A stretch of DNA of 64,000 bases from JAPHSX01 sp041554195 (GTDB lineage: Bacteria; Pseudomonadota; Gammaproteobacteria; Thiohalomonadales; Thiohalomonadaceae): positions 186,001 to 250,000 of the forward strand of contig JBFFMJ010000001.1 of assembly GCA_041554195.1 (NCBI GenBank). The letters are read 5' to 3'. Positions 1 to 8,511 of the stretch are shown piece by piece; positions within the stretch are counted from its first letter, which is position 1; every line of letters starts with the position of its first letter. The notes beneath the pieces were generated by a model that saw only the letters and a program-made list of their open reading frames with translations, was not told the DNA's origin and made no database searches. Made by a program: the position numbers and the translations under genes.

Positions 1-735
1 ACTACAACTCTCCTGCCACAAACTACTTTGCAGCAACGGCGGCAATGGGTAAGGCTGGTAGGGATTATCCTCGCTGTCACTTAAGTAGGGCTTAAGAGTG
101 AACAAAATCATGACCAATAGCGTGCCGATCATGGTGAGCCCTAACCCTGTTGAGTTGTTGGGTTCGGCCTGTTCGGCTGTGCCGCACTTATTACCCGTAA
201 TCATGGCGCGGGGCAGGTTCTCGCGCTGCAACAGACTCTCCAGCGCCACACCAGCCAGGTGCAGCAGCACCATTGCCAGCAGGGCCCAGGCAAGGGCCTC
301 ATGCATCTCATGGATGGCAACACCCTGCGCGATGGAGAGCGCGCCTGCCAGCGGGCCGAAGCCCTCCTCGCCACCCAGCACGGCAATGCCGCTAATGCCG
401 AGCAGGGCGACAAGAGTGAGCAGAGCGATCACCGCCCAGCCACCCGCCGGGTTATGACCCAGATGGCGTTTACGAGGGCTCTGCAATAGATTTTTTAGGT
501 GACTTACAACCGCTGCGGGGCGACCAACGAATTGGGTAAAAAGTGCGTAGCGCCCCCCCTTAAACCCCCACAGCAAACGAAACAGCAACAGCGCCAGTGC
601 GGTATAACCGGCAAAGGTATGCAGATGGGTATAGCGGGCATCGTCGCCGCTGAACCAGGCAACGATGCAGGCGGCGGCGAAGAGCCAGTGGAAGAGCCGT
701 GTCGGCAGGTCCCAGATGCGGATCGAGGAGGACAC
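1..735 (-). CDS. Cytochrome b561-family protein with probable C-terminal di-haem cytochrome c domain (partial, runs off the window)
   Basis: Membrane electron-transfer protein. A GTG start lies one base after the stop of the upstream b561 gene, and the frame stays open to base 1, so at least 245 residues are encoded. Residues 1-185 form a four-helix b561 domain (RIWDLPTRLFHW near the start, HTFAGY, GHNPAGGW, and an HEMHEALAW helix), with haem-ligand histidines in the usual places. After the conserved LPRAMITGNK end there is one more hydrophobic segment (TMIGTLLVMILFTL), then a proline-rich linker ending LWQESCSS at the window edge. That ending resembles the first haem site (W-x-E-x-C-x-x-C-H) of DHC di-haem cytochromes c, so a b561-cytochrome c fusion is likely, but the CH lies outside the window. 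It pairs with the next gene as two tandem b561 copies. Confidence 0.75.
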   Translation of the reverse strand, partial: MSSSIRIWDLPTRLFHWLFAAACIVAWFSGDDARYTHLHTFAGYTALALLLFRLLWGFKGGRYALFTQFVGRPAAVVSHLKNLLQSPRKRHLGHNPAGGWAVIALLTLVALLGISGIAVLGGEEGFGPLAGALSIAQGVAIHEMHEALAWALLAMVLLHLAGVALESLLQRENLPRAMITGNKCGTAEQAEPNNSTGLGLTMIGTLLVMILFTLKPYLSDSEDNPYQPYPLPPLLQSSLWQESCS

Positions 736-736
736 C

Positions 737-1369
737 CTAAAGCTCCTGGCGCTTTTTCCCTGTCACCATGGAGCGAGGCAGATTCTCGTTGTGGGCGAGC
801 GAGCTAATGATCACGCCGGCAATATGCAACACGACCAGAAACAGGGTGAAGTTGGCGAAAAACTCGTGGATCTCCTCCCACACCCCTCCCTCCTTGTGGC
901 CCTCTCCCTCATGCTCATCATCATCGGCATAGGCACTGGCAACGGGGCTGATATTCATCTCAATTTGCGCAAAGGGACCGGCGTTTTCCTCCACTGCGTA
1001 GACCTGCATACCACTCAGCGTAGTGGCAGCCAGTGACAGCAACAGTGCGATCACCATTGCCCCACCCGCCGGGTTGTGGCCGATGTAGCGCTTGGCGCGC
1101 AGGGCAAGCATATCCTTGAGATAGGCCATAATGTTGGCCGGGCTAAAGACAAAATCGCTAAAGCGGGCGTGTTTCGGCCCTATAAAGCCCCACAGCAGGC
1201 GAAAGGCGAGCAGCGCGGCGACGGTGTAACCGGCCCACACATGGAGCTCCTGCCAATCGTCTTCCGTTAGATAGGCAATGGTAAAGGCCGCCACCAACGT
1301 CCAGTGGAAGAGCCTAACCAGCGGGTCCCATACCTTGATTTCAGTCTCGTTATTCATCGTCATCACCAT
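737..1369 (-). CDS. Cytochrome b561-family membrane protein
   Basis: Di-haem b-type cytochrome of about 206-210 residues, predicted to move electrons between the quinone pool and a periplasmic partner. Visible signs: KVWDPLVRLFHW (first haem histidine), LHVWAGY, GHNPAGGAMVIALLLSL, and EEIHEFFANFTLFLVVLHIAGV in the last helix. A His/Asp/Glu-rich loop (about residues 148-163, DDDEHEGEGHKEGG) sits between helices and could bind metal. Three in-frame ATGs lie close together; the third (base 1357, MNNETEIK) has a GGTGA five bases upstream and is the likelier start. The downstream b561 gene begins one base after this stop, so the pair is co-transcribed. Its sequence closely parallels that of its neighbour, suggesting tandem duplication. 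Confidence 0.85.
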   Translation of the reverse strand: MVMTMNNETEIKVWDPLVRLFHWTLVAAFTIAYLTEDDWQELHVWAGYTVAALLAFRLLWGFIGPKHARFSDFVFSPANIMAYLKDMLALRAKRYIGHNPAGGAMVIALLLSLAATTLSGMQVYAVEENAGPFAQIEMNISPVASAYADDDEHEGEGHKEGGVWEEIHEFFANFTLFLVVLHIAGVIISSLAHNENLPRSMVTGKKRQEL

Positions 1370-1412
1370 CGATTCAGGAGTTTATAGTGATGTTATAGCC
1401 CCCGAAACTGAA

Positions 1413-1433
1413 GGGGGCCTTAAGAAGGCCCCC
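1413..1433 (-). terminator. Rho-independent-type hairpin after the SPOR gene
   Basis: Perfect 9-bp stem (GGGGGCCTT / AAGGCCCCC) with a 3-base loop, lying between the SPOR gene stop and the b561 start. On the minus strand the T-run after it is poor, so termination may be partial; it separates the SPOR gene from the b561 pair. Confidence 0.6.
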
Positions 1434-1462
1434 AAAAGTCACTAACGAAAATGAGTTTGCAA

Positions 1463-2662
1463 TCAGCTATCGACATAGCCCTGATAGTAGCTGGGCCAGG
1501 CCAGCGCGCGGCCCTGTTCATCAGTGAGCCCCTCAATAAAGGCATCAGCCTCCTTTTTGCTGGCAAAGCCCTTCACCCTGACCCGATACCAGGTGGCGGA
1601 GCCCTTGGGGATCTCGCGTATCTCAGCGGCAATGCCCGCCTTGGCATAACGCCGTAACAGCCGCTCCGCATCCACCTTGTAGTAATAGGAGCGCAAATTC
1701 ACCGCCCACCCCTGAATGTAGACCTTACCCGGTGCAGAGACGGGCTTATTGCCGGACTCCTGTGAGGCGGCGACCGCCCCACCGATTGGTGCCGTCACGA
1801 CCACATCCGGCTTCTCAACCTTTTGCGGCACGGGTTTAGGCGCCATGGGCATCGGCTTGGCGACCACCATGGCAGGTAGTTCGGCCACCGGCTCAGCCTC
1901 AGCAGATGGCTCACTGTCGATAATATTCGTCTCCATGCGCGCGAGGAGCTGCTGTACCCGCTCCAACACGAGCACCGCCTCTTTACCCTCATCGGCCTGC
2001 GCCTCAACCGCACTGAGGCGCTCACGCAAAGAGGCAACATCGACTTTCAGGCTTTCCAGTGCCCGCTCGTCTCCAGGCGCGGTAGACGAGACTGTCGCTG
2101 GCGCAGGGGTATTCAGGGTAAACCACAGGGCTACACCACTTAATATCAAGGCAATAAATGCCAGCATTGGGCTAAACCAGACAGGCAGGGCATCTCTGGG
2201 GCGAGCGGGACGAGGAACCACCAGGGAATCTGCCTGCTGCTCGCTCAGTTGCGGCTGATTGAAGTAAGCGGCTCTAAACGGATCAACAGAGGATTCATCC
2301 GCCGACATCGGCTCATCAGCCCCGAACTCGAGCTGCAGCGGCTCATCCATCTCCTCCGGTAGCGGCTCTTCTATGGAGTCATCCTCATCAAGTTGCAGCA
2401 TATCAGTCGAGTTATCGAGCAGTTCGGCATCGAGGTCGACATAGTCACTTTCCTCATCACTCAGGAAGTCCTCTGCACCGCTATCGGCCATTGCATTACC
2501 CGGCTCTAATTCTGATTCAGGTTCACTCGTAGCGGCATCCTCTGCCAGCGTCCCTTCCATCATCTGCTCCTCGCTCTCTCGCAGGGCTTCCAACAGCTCA
2601 GTTATCTTCTTCTCGGCATCATCGGGCAGCAGCGACGCTTCAGTGTCTCGTTTCTCACTCAT
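1463..2662 (-). CDS. SPOR-domain membrane protein
   Basis: Protein of 399 residues with an acidic, low-complexity cytoplasmic N-terminus (about 1-150), one transmembrane helix (about 164-185, FSPMLAFIALILSGVALWF), a periplasmic linker with a short coiled coil (LKVDVASLRERLSAVEAQ) and a proline-rich stretch, and a C-terminal SPOR domain (about 315-395, AVNLRSYYYKVDAERLLRRY through WYRVRVKGFASKKEADAF). SPOR domains bind denuded peptidoglycan glycan strands, typically at the division septum. The type II topology and layout resemble FtsN/DedD/DamX-like proteins but the protein cannot be assigned to one of them. It is probably monocistronic, ending in a hairpin. Acidic N-termini of this length are unusual for DedD. 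Confidence 0.8.
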   Translation of the reverse strand: MSEKRDTEASLLPDDAEKKITELLEALRESEEQMMEGTLAEDAATSEPESELEPGNAMADSGAEDFLSDEESDYVDLDAELLDNSTDMLQLDEDDSIEEPLPEEMDEPLQLEFGADEPMSADESSVDPFRAAYFNQPQLSEQQADSLVVPRPARPRDALPVWFSPMLAFIALILSGVALWFTLNTPAPATVSSTAPGDERALESLKVDVASLRERLSAVEAQADEGKEAVLVLERVQQLLARMETNIIDSEPSAEAEPVAELPAMVVAKPMPMAPKPVPQKVEKPDVVVTAPIGGAVAASQESGNKPVSAPGKVYIQGWAVNLRSYYYKVDAERLLRRYAKAGIAAEIREIPKGSATWYRVRVKGFASKKEADAFIEGLTDEQGRALAWPSYYQGYVDS

Positions 2663-2753
2663 GTCCTATCTCTACTCTCGTGAATTTATCCATAATGCAT
2701 GCACAGTAAAGTTTCTCATATCGTGAAGACATTGGAAAACACTAGACATAAAA

Positions 2754-2774
2754 AAGCCGGCACAAGGCCGGCTT
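2754..2774 (-). terminator. Terminator of the glutaredoxin gene
   Basis: Stem AAGCCGGC / GCCGGCTT (8 bp) with loop of 5 bases; on the minus strand it is followed by a T-rich tail. It lies 16 bases after the grxD stop. Confidence 0.85.
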
Positions 2775-2790
2775 CCTGTGGATGGGGCGA

Positions 2791-3126
2791 TTAGCCCTCA
2801 CCCTCCTCCTTGCTAGCTGCAGCGGCCTGCAGCAGCGGCTTAAGCTCACCCTTCTGGTACATTTCCATCAAAATATCATGGCCACCGATCAGCTCGCCAT
2901 TGACGTAGATCTGCGGGAAAGTTGGCCAGTTCTGGTAACGCGGCAGGTTCTCGAAGATCTCCGGGTCCGCCAGTACGTTGACAAAGGCGAACTCGACACC
3001 ACACTCTTTCATCGCCTGGGAGGCACGGCTGGAGTAACCGCACATTGGCATCTGCGGGGTGCCCTTCATGTAGATGACGATGGGATTGCCCTTAACCTGT
3101 TCGTCGATGCGCTCTAATACGTCCAT
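2791..3126 (-). CDS. grxD: Monothiol glutaredoxin (Grx4 type)
   Basis: A 111-residue monothiol glutaredoxin; this family carries and delivers [2Fe-2S] clusters in the cytoplasm. The order of conserved blocks is typical: NPIVIYMKGTPQ with the glutathione-binding Lys, the active-site motif CGYS at about residues 29-32, NWPTFPQIYVNGELIGG with the cis-proline, then a GHDI helix. The usual motif is CGFS; Tyr for Phe is a conservative variant. A good ribosome site (AGAGGT) precedes the ATG. It is followed by its own terminator and is probably transcribed alone, downstream of the amidotransferase gene. Confidence 0.95.
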   Translation of the reverse strand: MDVLERIDEQVKGNPIVIYMKGTPQMPMCGYSSRASQAMKECGVEFAFVNVLADPEIFENLPRYQNWPTFPQIYVNGELIGGHDILMEMYQKGELKPLLQAAAASKEEGEG

Positions 3127-3197
3127 TAATATTTACCTCTGTCTCGTTGCTCTATCCGGGGAATAGTATCTGTTAGATGGTGCCATTTATACCAATA

Positions 3198-5000
3198 TCA
3201 AGGGGCACAGAGGGTATCAATATGGGTCTGCAACCACAACTCCAGCAGCGCCAGGTGCCACAGTTTGGAGCCCTGAAGTTTGGTGAAGTGGGCCTCATCG
3301 TCGGGGTTGGCCAGCAGCTTTGCGACATAATCGCGGTTATAGATACCGCGCTTAATACACGCTTCGGAGTCGAGGATCTCACGCATGAACTCCAGAAACT
3401 CGCCACGCACATACTTCAGTGCCGGCATCGGGAAGTAGCCCTTGGGACGGTCGATCACACTGTCGGGGATAATGCCGCGGGAGATGCGCTTGAGCGCATA
3501 TTTAAAGTCGTCCCCGTCAGGGCCAAGCTTCATCGCGGGCGGCATGCTCATTGCCAGTTCCACCAGTTCATGATCAAGGAAGGGGACCCGCGCCTCCAGC
3601 CCCCAGGCCATGGTCATGTTGTCGACCCGCTTGACCGGATCATCGACAATCAGGGTGGTGGTATCGAGGCGTAGCACCTTGTCCAGATACTCATCGGCCC
3701 CCGGCTCGGCGAGGCGTTGCGCCACCAGTGCCGAGGTATGGTCCTCGCCACAGTAGGCCTCAGTGACCGTCTCCAGAAACTCCTCATGAGAACGGTCAAA
3801 GTAGTGGTTGGCGAACCGCTGCAGGTCACTCCCCTCGGCCGCCGCCATCTGCGGATACCAGAAGTAACCGGCGAAGACCTCGTCTGCCCCCTGCCCGCTC
3901 TGCACCACCTTCACCTCTTTGGCGACCTGCTCTGAGAGCAGGTAGAAGGCGACCGCATCCTGACCCACCATCGGCTCGGCCATCTGCCCAATCGCCTCGG
4001 GCAGACGCTTGAGCACCTGCTCGTTGGCAATGTGGTACTTATGGTGGCGGGTGTGGTGCATCGCCACCACCTGATCGGAGTACTCAAATTCACTGCCCGA
4101 CTCCTCAGGCTGATCCTCGAAACCGATGGAGAAGGTGAGGATCTCCTCCACCCCCTGCTCGGCCAGCAGGCCGACCAGCAAGGAAGAGTCGAGGCCGCCG
4201 GAGAGCAGCACCCCCACCGGCACATCGGCGATATCGAGGCGGCGTTTTACCGACTTTTTCAGCGCCGTATGCACCGCATCGACCCACTGCTGCTCACTCA
4301 TCGGCTCGGCCGGGCGCTTTGCTTCCAGATGCCAGTACTGCTTGAGTTCGCAGCTGCCATCCGTCTCGATGGTGAGGGTGTGGCCCGGCTGCAGCTTGCG
4401 CACGCCATTGAGAATGGTGCGCGGTGCCGGGATCACCGCGTGCAGGGTGAACTGGTGGTGCAGTGCCACCGGGTCGATGGAGGTATCGACCCCACCGGCG
4501 GCCAGCACCGACTGCACATTGGAACCGAGGAGAAAACGTCCTGCATCCTGACTGTAATAAAGCGGCTTGATGCCGAGGCGGTCGCGGGCAAGGAACAGCC
4601 GCTGCTGGTGCATCTGCCACACCGCAAAGGCGAACATGCCGTGCAGCCGCTCCACACACCGCTCACCCCAGGCTGCATAGGCCTTGAGGATCACCTCGGT
4701 GTCGCCGTCGGAGAAGAAGTGGTAGCCCATCCCCTTGAGCTCCTCGCGTAGCTCCGGGTAGTTATAGATGGTGCCGTTAAAGACGATGGCCAGCCCCAGC
4801 TCCGCATCAACCATCGGCTGGCTGCTGCGCTCGGTCAGGTCGATGATGGAGAGGCGGCGATGGCCCAGTGCCAGCGAACCATCGGCATAGCTGCCGCCAT
4901 GGTCGGGGCCGCGACGCTCCAGCTTCTGCATCATCCGATCGATATCGGCCAGTTCAGGTCGACTGCCATCAAAACGCAGTTCACCACAAATTCCACACAT
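3198..5000 (-). CDS. Glutamine-dependent amidotransferase of the asparagine synthase family, AsnO-like
   Basis: 600 residues. Residues 2-190 are a class II glutaminase domain: the start MCGICGE gives Cys2 as nucleophile after Met removal, followed by RRGPDHGG, GHRRLSIIDL and VFNGTIYNY. Residues 215-560 are the synthetase domain with the PP-loop ATP motif GVLLSGGLDSSLL. It makes an amide from a carboxylate using Gln and ATP. The opening and overall pattern resemble the N-acetylglutaminylglutamine amidotransferase (AsnO), which makes the osmolyte NAGGN, more than ordinary AsnB. The usual partner, a GNAT/ATP-grasp ligase next door, is absent, so the substrate is uncertain; ordinary asparagine synthase is the alternative. 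A strong AGAGGTAGGGA site precedes the ATG. Confidence 0.8.
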   Translation of the reverse strand: MCGICGELRFDGSRPELADIDRMMQKLERRGPDHGGSYADGSLALGHRRLSIIDLTERSSQPMVDAELGLAIVFNGTIYNYPELREELKGMGYHFFSDGDTEVILKAYAAWGERCVERLHGMFAFAVWQMHQQRLFLARDRLGIKPLYYSQDAGRFLLGSNVQSVLAAGGVDTSIDPVALHHQFTLHAVIPAPRTILNGVRKLQPGHTLTIETDGSCELKQYWHLEAKRPAEPMSEQQWVDAVHTALKKSVKRRLDIADVPVGVLLSGGLDSSLLVGLLAEQGVEEILTFSIGFEDQPEESGSEFEYSDQVVAMHHTRHHKYHIANEQVLKRLPEAIGQMAEPMVGQDAVAFYLLSEQVAKEVKVVQSGQGADEVFAGYFWYPQMAAAEGSDLQRFANHYFDRSHEEFLETVTEAYCGEDHTSALVAQRLAEPGADEYLDKVLRLDTTTLIVDDPVKRVDNMTMAWGLEARVPFLDHELVELAMSMPPAMKLGPDGDDFKYALKRISRGIIPDSVIDRPKGYFPMPALKYVRGEFLEFMREILDSEACIKRGIYNRDYVAKLLANPDDEAHFTKLQGSKLWHLALLELWLQTHIDTLCAP

Positions 5001-5026
5001 GGTTTGTTCCCTACCTCTGTCTGTCG

Positions 5027-5356
5027 CTAAGGTGCAATATGCAGTCGATTTTCGACACGTTTTACCTTGTCTGTCGCCGCGGCGATGCGTTCGGCACGCC
5101 GTGCCACACTTGAGCTGGGCACGTTGCCGCTAAGGGTGACCACCCCATTGAGGGTGCGCACATCGATATCCATTGCCGGTACCGTGCGGTCACGCACCAG
5201 TGCCGAGGTAACGGCGGCGCTGATCAGGTTATCGGCCCGCGACTCGGCATAGCTTCTGCCGTTGGCATCACGTCCCCCCTGGCCATAACCGCTGCTCACC
5301 GCCGAGGCACACCCCCCCAGCCACATCACCAGTACCATCATTAACAATAGACGCAT
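5027..5356 (-). CDS. BON-domain lipoprotein
   Basis: A 109-residue lipoprotein. The signal peptide ends in the lipobox LGGC-A (Cys16), so the protein is lipidated; no Asp follows the Cys, which fits outer-membrane sorting. The rest is one BON domain (about residues 38-107: ISAAVTSALVRDRTV, LNGVVTLSGNVPSS, then RVENRL), a fold thought to bind phospholipid and seen in OsmY/DolP proteins. DolP has two BON domains; this has one. The ATG overlaps the upstream hyuB stop by one base (TAATG), with a strong AAAGGAGG site inside the end of hyuB, so translation is coupled. A role in envelope integrity is inference. Confidence 0.85.
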   Translation of the reverse strand: MRLLLMMVLVMWLGGCASAVSSGYGQGGRDANGRSYAESRADNLISAAVTSALVRDRTVPAMDIDVRTLNGVVTLSGNVPSSSVARRAERIAAATDKVKRVENRLHIAP

Positions 5357-6915
5357 TACAAACCCTCCTTTTCACCCCAGCCACCGCCACCGGGGGTAGC
5401 CACGCTGAGGCGATCTCCAGCGACGACGGAAACCCTTACCTTACCCGGCAACAGCTCCCCATTTAAGCGGTTCTCTCCCGATACCCCGTCACGACCACCG
5501 GCCACACCCCACGGGGCATGGGTGCGACGCTCGGTGAGCAGGGTCACCTCGGCGGGGGCGAGAAATTCAAACTCGCGCAGCAGGCCATCCCCGCCCGCCC
5601 GACTGCCCGCGCCACCCGAGCCACGACGCAAGGTGTAGCGGCGCAGGCGTAGCGGGTAGTTCATTTCCAGCACCTCAATCGGGGTGTTAAGGGTATTGGT
5701 CATATGGGTCTGTAGACCCGAGAGCCCGCCCCCCAGGGCACCTGCCCCCATGCCGCCGCCCATGGTTTCATAGTAGTCCCACTTGCCACTTTCTCCGCCT
5801 CTACTACCCATGGCCAGATTATTCATCGAGCCGTGGCTGGCCGCCGGGATTAACTCGGGGATCGCCTGCGCCAATGCACCGCAGATCACATCAACCACGC
5901 GGCTTGAAGTCTCTACATTGCCCGCCGCCACCGCCGCCGGACGCTGCGCATTTAACAGAGACCCTTCGGGGGCGCAGATGGTGATGGCACGAAAGGCCCC
6001 GGCACAGGCAGGCGTACTCTCCGGCATCAGACAGCGAAAGACGTAGTAGACCCCGGCGGCTGCCACCGACAGCGGGCAGTTCACATTACCGGTGGTCTGC
6101 GGGGCAGTGCCCGAAAAGTCGACCTGAATGGTATCGTCGCTCACCACCACGGTCGCGGCGATGGTTAAATCGACATTCCCCAGGCCGTCATCATCCAGGC
6201 AGTCCTCAAATCGATACTCACCATCGGGGATCGCCGCCATGGCAGAGCGCGCCAGCCGCTCCGCATAGGCATTCAGCTCCAGCAGTGCCTCACGGTAGGC
6301 GGCAAGCCCCATCCCCCGCACCAGCTCGACCAACCGTGCGCCTCCACTACGGTTGGCGCTGATCTGTGCGGCAAAGTCCCCCTGTAGCTCATGGCTGTTG
6401 CCAGTGGAGCCGACGATATGATCAAGCAGCGCCTGATCCAGCTCACCGTCACGCAGCAGATGGCTCGGCGGGATGATGATCCCCTCCTCCTCCAGACTTC
6501 TGGAGATCGGCATTGAACCGGGACTATTGCCACCAATGTCCGCATGATGAGCACGGTTAGCGACAAAACCAAGCAGTTCTTCTTCGACGAAGATTGGCGC
6601 GATCAGGGTGACATCGGGTAGGTGGGTGCCACCGAGAAAGGGGTCATTGACTACCACCATGTCGCCCTCGGCCCAACCGATCCCCCCCACGATATCGCGC
6701 ATCGCATAGGCCATGGAACCGAGGTGTACCGGGATATGGGCGGCCTGGGCGCAAAGCTCCCCCGCCGCATCGAACACCGCACAGGAGAAATCGAGACGAT
6801 CCTTAATGTTGGGCGAAAAGGCGGTGCGGCGCAGCACCGCCCCCATCTCCTCACACACCGCCTCAATGCGGCTGGAAAACAGGCTCAGTTCAATTGCATT
6901 CATGCTGCGCATCAT
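5356..6915 (-). CDS. hyuB: Hydantoinase B / oxoprolinase family protein (HyuB)
   Basis: 519-residue HyuB-type subunit. Recognisable blocks: ELSLFSSRIEAVCEEMGAVL at the N-terminus, the DFSCAVFDAAGELCAQAAHIPVH region, DMVVVNDPFLGGTHLPDVTLI, and GSMNNLAMG with a Gly-rich C-terminus (TPGGGGWG). HyuB works with HyuA in ATP-dependent hydrolysis of cyclic amides (5-oxoproline, N-methylhydantoin, hydantoins) or, as AcxA/B types, in carboxylation. No hyuA is adjacent. The frame is open further upstream into the neighbouring porin gene, but ATG 6915 is chosen because it has a GGTGAG site seven bases upstream and matches the family N-terminus. It is coupled to the BON lipoprotein gene. Confidence 0.85.
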   Translation of the reverse strand: MMRSMNAIELSLFSSRIEAVCEEMGAVLRRTAFSPNIKDRLDFSCAVFDAAGELCAQAAHIPVHLGSMAYAMRDIVGGIGWAEGDMVVVNDPFLGGTHLPDVTLIAPIFVEEELLGFVANRAHHADIGGNSPGSMPISRSLEEEGIIIPPSHLLRDGELDQALLDHIVGSTGNSHELQGDFAAQISANRSGGARLVELVRGMGLAAYREALLELNAYAERLARSAMAAIPDGEYRFEDCLDDDGLGNVDLTIAATVVVSDDTIQVDFSGTAPQTTGNVNCPLSVAAAGVYYVFRCLMPESTPACAGAFRAITICAPEGSLLNAQRPAAVAAGNVETSSRVVDVICGALAQAIPELIPAASHGSMNNLAMGSRGGESGKWDYYETMGGGMGAGALGGGLSGLQTHMTNTLNTPIEVLEMNYPLRLRRYTLRRGSGGAGSRAGGDGLLREFEFLAPAEVTLLTERRTHAPWGVAGGRDGVSGENRLNGELLPGKVRVSVVAGDRLSVATPGGGGWGEKEGL

Positions 6916-6952
6916 AGCAAAGCTCACCCCGGCATATCTGCCCCAAACGCAA

Positions 6953-6988
6953 ACGGGGCGACCCCGATCTCGATCAGGGCCGCCCCGT
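6953..6988 (-). terminator. Hairpin after the FadL-type porin gene
   Basis: Outer stem ACGGGGCG / CGCCCCGT (8 bp) extended by an imperfect inner stem with GATC / GATC at its top. On the minus strand it is followed by a TTTGCGTTT tail. It lies between the porin stop and the hyuB start, so it should limit read-through into hyuB. Confidence 0.7.
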
Positions 6989-7009
6989 CGGCATCCGTCA
7001 GGCGCTAGT

Positions 7010-8305
7010 TTAGAAGCGGTAACCGATATTCGCCCCGAAGGAGCGCTCGGAGAGGCTGATCTCGGCCCCCGGCATATTGGCATCCGTCGCCGGGGCAACC
7101 AGGGTCTTCTTCGGTACCATCATGTAGTGGAAGCCAAGCTCCCAGTGGTTGTTCAGGGCCACGTCCATCCCCGCGGTGTAGTGGGTCTCCACAATCGCCG
7201 GCAGAATCAGGTTGCGACTCACCTCATCCTCGCCAAAGGGGGATTTGGCATAGTTATAACCGGCACGCAGATCAACCTTATCGTTTAGGGCAAAGGCGAC
7301 GCCGAGGGCGAAGATGGTCTGATCCTCCCAGCCGGGATCCATCGCCACAGACATCCCCGCGGGGCCTTCAACCGCCAGCTTGCCCATGGTGTCGGACCAG
7401 TCGATCCACTTCACATCGGCCGAAAGGGTGAGTGCTGGGGTGGCATCGACGGCGATACCAATGGCCGCCTGCTGCGGGAAATCGAGGTCCAGTGTGTAAG
7501 TGCCACTCGGACACACACCACCAGGGCAATTGCTACCTGGAAGATTTAACAGATCGCCATAGCCAAGCTGGAACTCCATCGGTGCAAACTGCTGCTTGCT
7601 CTTGTAATTAAAACCCAGTGTCAGCTTGTCGGTCACATCAAAAAGTACGCCTATCCCCAGACCGAGGCCAAAACCGCTGGCACCACGACTCAGATCAAAG
7701 TTCTGGGCCACAAAATCACCTTCATTGTTCGCATCTGTATCGACGAGGCCTCGCTGCTTAAAGGCCACTGACTGATAGTCGATGTTGAGGGTCATACCGA
7801 CGCTGTAACGCTCGTTGACGTTCCACGCCAGACCGGGAGCCATCTGCCAGAATGAGAGGTTGCTGTAACCCTCCCAGTACATATTCATAGCGGGCATCAT
7901 CAGGGTCGAAGCATAATCGACCCCCATTCCGGAGGTGCCGAACATGCCGCCACCGAAATAGACATCGCTGCCGTCGGCCACCGGTGCCGTCCAGCCAATG
8001 GCGGGGACGCCGTACATCGCAACCGCACTATCGTCCCCTGCGCCACCCATGGCGCTGAAGTCGACACTGCGCTGCGGCATGAAGGCCTCCATGGAGAAGT
8101 CTGTACGCCGACCGACACGGGCCAGGCCCGCGGGGTTGGAGACCGCAGTCATAGCGGTACCGGGATTGGCGGTAACGGCACCCGCCAGGCTCTTCTGGTA
8201 GGCACCGACACCGATTAACTGGTAACCGTTGGTAGCCAGGGCAGAGGCAGGAACCAGCGCCGCGGCAACAATTGCCAGGCGCAGCGAAAGGGAGGAATTC
8301 ATCAT
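7010..8305 (-). CDS. FadL/OMPP1/TodX-family outer membrane transport protein
   Basis: 431-residue outer-membrane beta-barrel. A signal peptide (about 1-24) is cleaved before TNGYQLIGVGAYQKSLAGA, the characteristic mature N-terminus of FadL-type channels, in which an N-terminal hatch (NPAGL motif near residue 58) plugs the barrel. Alternating aromatic/polar beta strands follow to a terminal FGANIGYRF with C-terminal Phe, the usual barrel-insertion signal. The family takes up hydrophobic compounds such as long-chain fatty acids or aromatics; the substrate here is unknown. A Cys pair (NCPGGVCPSG, near residue 262) probably forms an extracellular-loop disulfide. The gene ends in a terminator and is divergent from the two-component system. 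Confidence 0.9.
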   Translation of the reverse strand: MMNSSLSLRLAIVAAALVPASALATNGYQLIGVGAYQKSLAGAVTANPGTAMTAVSNPAGLARVGRRTDFSMEAFMPQRSVDFSAMGGAGDDSAVAMYGVPAIGWTAPVADGSDVYFGGGMFGTSGMGVDYASTLMMPAMNMYWEGYSNLSFWQMAPGLAWNVNERYSVGMTLNIDYQSVAFKQRGLVDTDANNEGDFVAQNFDLSRGASGFGLGLGIGVLFDVTDKLTLGFNYKSKQQFAPMEFQLGYGDLLNLPGSNCPGGVCPSGTYTLDLDFPQQAAIGIAVDATPALTLSADVKWIDWSDTMGKLAVEGPAGMSVAMDPGWEDQTIFALGVAFALNDKVDLRAGYNYAKSPFGEDEVSRNLILPAIVETHYTAGMDVALNNHWELGFHYMMVPKKTLVAPATDANMPGAEISLSERSFGANIGYRF

Positions 8306-8511
8306 CGGGAGAGGATCCTGAAAGTAAAACTACAATGGTTAGGCCAAGTCACCTCCCTGCTAACTCACTAGCCGCTATTTATAAGCGTATCGGCATATTA
8401 TCAAATATTGAGGCCGAGGAAAAATAATGACTGCCCGCTGTCACCCTGTGATATTTCCGTGAACAATAGGGGGTATCTTTATTCTCAGACAACGCCAAGG
8501 GTAGTAACAGC

